Assembly (NCBI RefSeq): GCF_009831765.1
Contig: NZ_WSSB01000009.1
Span: 1 to 64,000, forward strand
Length of the DNA: 64,000 bases
Direction: 5' to 3'
DNA from: Craterilacuibacter sinensis
GTDB taxonomy: Bacteria; Pseudomonadota; Gammaproteobacteria; Burkholderiales; Chromobacteriaceae
This document shows positions 62,090 to 64,000 of this stretch, in pieces. Position numbers and translations under genes: made by a program. The notes beneath the pieces are model-generated. The model did no database searches. It saw only the letters and a list, made by a program, of their open reading frames with translations, and was not told where the DNA came from. The number at the start of each line of letters is the position of its first letter. Position 1 is the first letter of the stretch.

Positions 62090-62827
62090 TTACATCATGT
62101 GCTGTCCGCCATTGATGGCAAAATCAGCGCCGGTAATAAAGGCTGCCGCATCGGAAGCGAGGTAGGCGACCAGACTGGCAATTTCCTCAGGCTTACCCAG
62201 ACGGCCCACAGGTATTTGCGCAATGATCTTGCTACGCACCTCCTCAGGCACTGCCATCACCATATCGGTACCGATATAACCCGGAGAAATCGTATTAACC
62301 GTGACACCTTTACGCGCAACCTCTTGCGCTAGCGCCATGGTAAAACCGTGCATGCCGGCCTTGGCCGAACAATAGTTGGTTTGACCAAACTGGCCTTTCT
62401 GACCGTTAATGGACGAAATACTGATAATACGACCCCAGCCTCGCTCCATCATGCCATCAACCGTAGGTTTGGCCGTATTGAAAACCGAGTCCAGATTGGT
62501 ACGCAGCACCGCATCCCAATCCTGCTTGCTCATTTTGCGGAACGAAGCATCACGGGTAATCCCAGCATTATTGACCACCACATCAATGGCACCAATTTCA
62601 GCGGTAATGGCTGCCACCAAATCTTGGCAAGCATCAAAATCGGTTACATCACACTGAAATGCGTGAAAATCGTAACCGCCAGTTTTCATATCGGCAAGCC
62701 AGGCGCTTTCCTTGCCGGGCTTGCTATAGGTAGTCACAACGGTATGCCCCGCATCGGCCAGAGCACGGCAAATAGCCGAACCGATGCCCCCCATGCCACC
62801 AGTGACCAGTGCAATACGCTTGTTCAT
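62090..62827 (-). CDS. phbB: Acetoacetyl-CoA reductase
   Basis: A 245-residue short-chain dehydrogenase, the NADPH-dependent reductase that makes (R)-3-hydroxybutyryl-CoA for polyhydroxybutyrate. The cofactor motif is VTGGMGGIGSAI, NNAG appears in VVNNAGITRDASF, and the catalytic Tyr-Lys pair is in NYCSAKAGMHGFT; the substrate-loop GRIISISSINGQKGQFG is characteristic of PhbB. AAAGGAG precedes the start. No phaC or phaA is adjacent, although the thiolase at 12.6 kb could supply its substrate. Confidence 0.94.
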   Translation of the reverse strand: MNKRIALVTGGMGGIGSAICRALADAGHTVVTTYSKPGKESAWLADMKTGGYDFHAFQCDVTDFDACQDLVAAITAEIGAIDVVVNNAGITRDASFRKMSKQDWDAVLRTNLDSVFNTAKPTVDGMMERGWGRIISISSINGQKGQFGQTNYCSAKAGMHGFTMALAQEVARKGVTVNTISPGYIGTDMVMAVPEEVRSKIIAQIPVGRLGKPEEIASLVAYLASDAAAFITGADFAINGGQHMM

Positions 62828-63197
62828 GATTGTCTCCTTTATTTGGTTTTATCAAAGTACATGCATTGCATTACTGCAGCATGCTGAAAACAGACAACCA
62901 AAACAAGGATGCCGAGCATTCACTCGAAAAAGTGTTGCGCAAGTGCACATCATTCTGACAACCAAGGGTGGGGCATGGCGTGTTTGTACTTTAGTTGCGT
63001 GGTGCATATTATTTTACATAATGCACATTATACGAAATACTAGTAGTTACGTGGTTATTGGGGTTTCTGTGATATTTACTGCGACACTACACTGAACATC
63101 TTGTAGGTTTTATTTTTGTCTGCTGGAATTTGTAGCATAAATACGCGAGCGCGCTGTGTGCGTATTTCGCAGAGGCGGAGCTTGTCTGCCATGTATG
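62828..63197. other. Long intergenic region upstream of phbB
   Basis: About 370 nt between phbB and a transposase relic. It must hold the phbB promoter. An interrupted inverted repeat, GTGCAT (63002-63007) and ATGCAC (63021-63026), lies in an AT-rich stretch around 63000-63060, but I cannot assign it a role. No open reading frame is convincing. Confidence 0.4.
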
Positions 63198-63477
63198 ATC
63201 CGCTATACCACGCAACAGACCAAAGCCAGCATCGAACCTTCAGTTGGCAGTACTGCGGACTGCTACGACAATGCGCATGCGAAAATCATCAACGGCCTGT
63301 ACAAGGCGGAGGTTATTCATCGCCGGAGCCCATGAACGAACATGAAGTCCGTAGCGTTGACGACGCTGGAATGGGTTCAATCAGCAACGTTTGCTGGTGC
63401 CTCTCGGTTACATTCCGCCAGCGGAGGCAGAAGCAAACTACTATCGCAGTCTGAGCGAGCAGGCAATACCTGCCTGA
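63198..63477 (+). mobile_element. Decayed IS3-family transposase (OrfB C-terminal end)
   Basis: The sequence reads IRYTTQQTKASIEPSVGSTA followed by YDNAHAKIINGLYKAEVIHR, then a stop, then a shifted frame encoding WFNQQRLLVPLGYIPPAEAE and NYYRSLSEQAIPA to a TGA at 63475. This is the end of an IS3-family OrfB integrase-like transposase. The frame contains at least one nonsense codon and one shift, and the N-terminal three quarters are absent, so it is inactive. No terminal inverted repeat was recognised. Confidence 0.85.
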
Positions 63478-63557
63478 CTCACAAGAGCATAGGTAGGGTA
63501 TGTGCGGGCGGGGTGTTACCCGCTTCGTGGCGATCCTAGCCCCCTGCCCTGTTGCGC

Positions 63558-64000
63558 TTAATGGCTTAGCCAGGCATTAAAGCGCATCTCCAGTGCCTGA
63601 CCATGCTTGACCCAGAAAGCACTGTCTATAGGTGTGGCGTGTGCGAGATTGGCAGGCGCTGTCGGCATACGCACAGCCGTCTCCGCGGGGAGTAGTTGCA
63701 GCGCCGACAAGCGGGTCGGGCCGTAATCGATATAGCTGGCGTAGTTTTTCTGGTTTTCCGGCTGGCTGGCAAAAACGACAAAGCGGGTCGCATTGTCAGT
63801 GTCGGCGCCCTTGGGAATGGCCCAGTAGTTGAGGTTGTAGATATTGTCGTTCCACATTACGCGCAGCTTGGGCCAGTCTTTCTGTGCGGCGGTGATGCGG
63901 CCGTTATAGGCCACGCTCATCACTACCTGATCATAAGCCAGCATATTGGCTGGTTGTGCCGGCGACTCCCACCAGACAATATGCGGCTTGAGCTGTGACA
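63558..64000 (-). CDS. Polyamine-type ABC transporter substrate-binding protein (partial, 5' end beyond the window)
   Basis: An open reading frame enters from beyond base 64000 and ends at 63558. The visible 147 residues read KPHIVWWESPAQPANMLAYD, then DNIYNLNYWAIPKGADTDNA and later NAWLSH at the end, resembling the C-terminal lobe of PotD/SpuD-like periplasmic binding proteins (extracellular solute-binding family 1). The frame remains open to the edge, so the ATG at 63944 is probably internal. The N-terminal signal and the transporter genes lie outside. It faces the IS3 relic. It may belong with the GntR/ligase module in polyamine use, which is inference only. Confidence 0.82.
   Translation of the reverse strand, partial: SQLKPHIVWWESPAQPANMLAYDQVVMSVAYNGRITAAQKDWPKLRVMWNDNIYNLNYWAIPKGADTDNATRFVVFASQPENQKNYASYIDYGPTRLSALQLLPAETAVRMPTAPANLAHATPIDSAFWVKHGQALEMRFNAWLSH

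Noticed and set aside
63116-63454. 112-codon plus-strand frame as an intact gene
   Set aside because: It is an out-of-frame reading of the IS3 OrfB relic; the real homology lies in other frames interrupted by a stop and a shift.

Overview
The window reads as chromosomal DNA from a GC-rich betaproteobacterium, probably of the order Neisseriales (Chromobacterium/Iodobacter-like). I judge this from gene content and order (glnE divergent from a yhdP-type gene followed by nit2 and tldD, recJ next to an rpfE-like gene, waaF, phbB, ferrochelatase), from codon usage, and from Gram-negative envelope genes. No rRNA, tRNA, CRISPR array, prophage or plasmid backbone was recognised. Genes are dense and mostly full length. 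Decayed material is limited to an IS3-family transposase remnant near 63.2-63.5 kb, an amino-acid permease stump near 37.1 kb and a half-length crcB/fluC near 39.5 kb.

Region by region: 0.1-11.9 kb is one long minus-strand operon (hydroxyacyl-CoA dehydrogenase, acyl-CoA synthetase, Liv-type ABC transporter, PaaK-like ligase, mmsA, acyl-CoA dehydrogenase). It is divergent from a LiuR-type MerR regulator and a thiolase, and two mirror-image dyads lie between them. Together these look like a regulon for importing and oxidising branched-chain or short-chain carboxylates. 13.75-14.15 kb carries a TPP riboswitch aptamer with no thiamine gene behind it. 14.1-17.1 kb holds an AI-2E-type permease and dsbD. 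17.1-20.9 kb is a complete siaABCD signalling operon (phosphatase, kinase, partner protein, diguanylate cyclase). 21-24.6 kb has a hydrolase and two tandem Liv-type binding lipoproteins without permeases. 24.7-30.8 kb has hemH, ftsK, anmK and an M23 endopeptidase (haem synthesis, chromosome segregation, cell-wall turnover).

31-42.7 kb is a mixed housekeeping stretch: rpfE-like, recJ, ClpP-like protease, cold-shock gene with a sigma70 promoter and long leader, DUF457 membrane protein, RluA-type pseudouridine synthase, ferredoxin, HdeA-like protein, chloride channel, thymidine kinase, methyltransferase and M28 peptidase. 42.8-46.4 kb is an amine-utilisation-like module: a GntR regulator divergent from a glutamine-synthetase-family ligase and a class III aminotransferase, with two identical 12-bp palindromes between. 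46.4-51 kb holds a TetR regulator, waaF, a zf-CHCC protein and glnE. 51-60.2 kb holds the AsmA/YhdP-like protein, nitrilase-like hydrolase, tldD, a class D beta-lactamase, a glutaredoxin-like protein and an M32 carboxypeptidase. 60.3-64 kb holds a KfrA-like coiled-coil DNA-binding gene behind an AT-rich leader with three dyads, msrC, phbB, the IS3 remnant, and the 3' part of a polyamine-type binding protein that runs off the window.

The most unusual items are the orphan TPP riboswitch with its chain of hairpins, the KfrA-like gene with its palindrome array, the LiuR-controlled transporter/acyl-CoA operon, and the GntR/ligase/aminotransferase module. Functions come from reading motifs in translations and from family knowledge; no database search was run.
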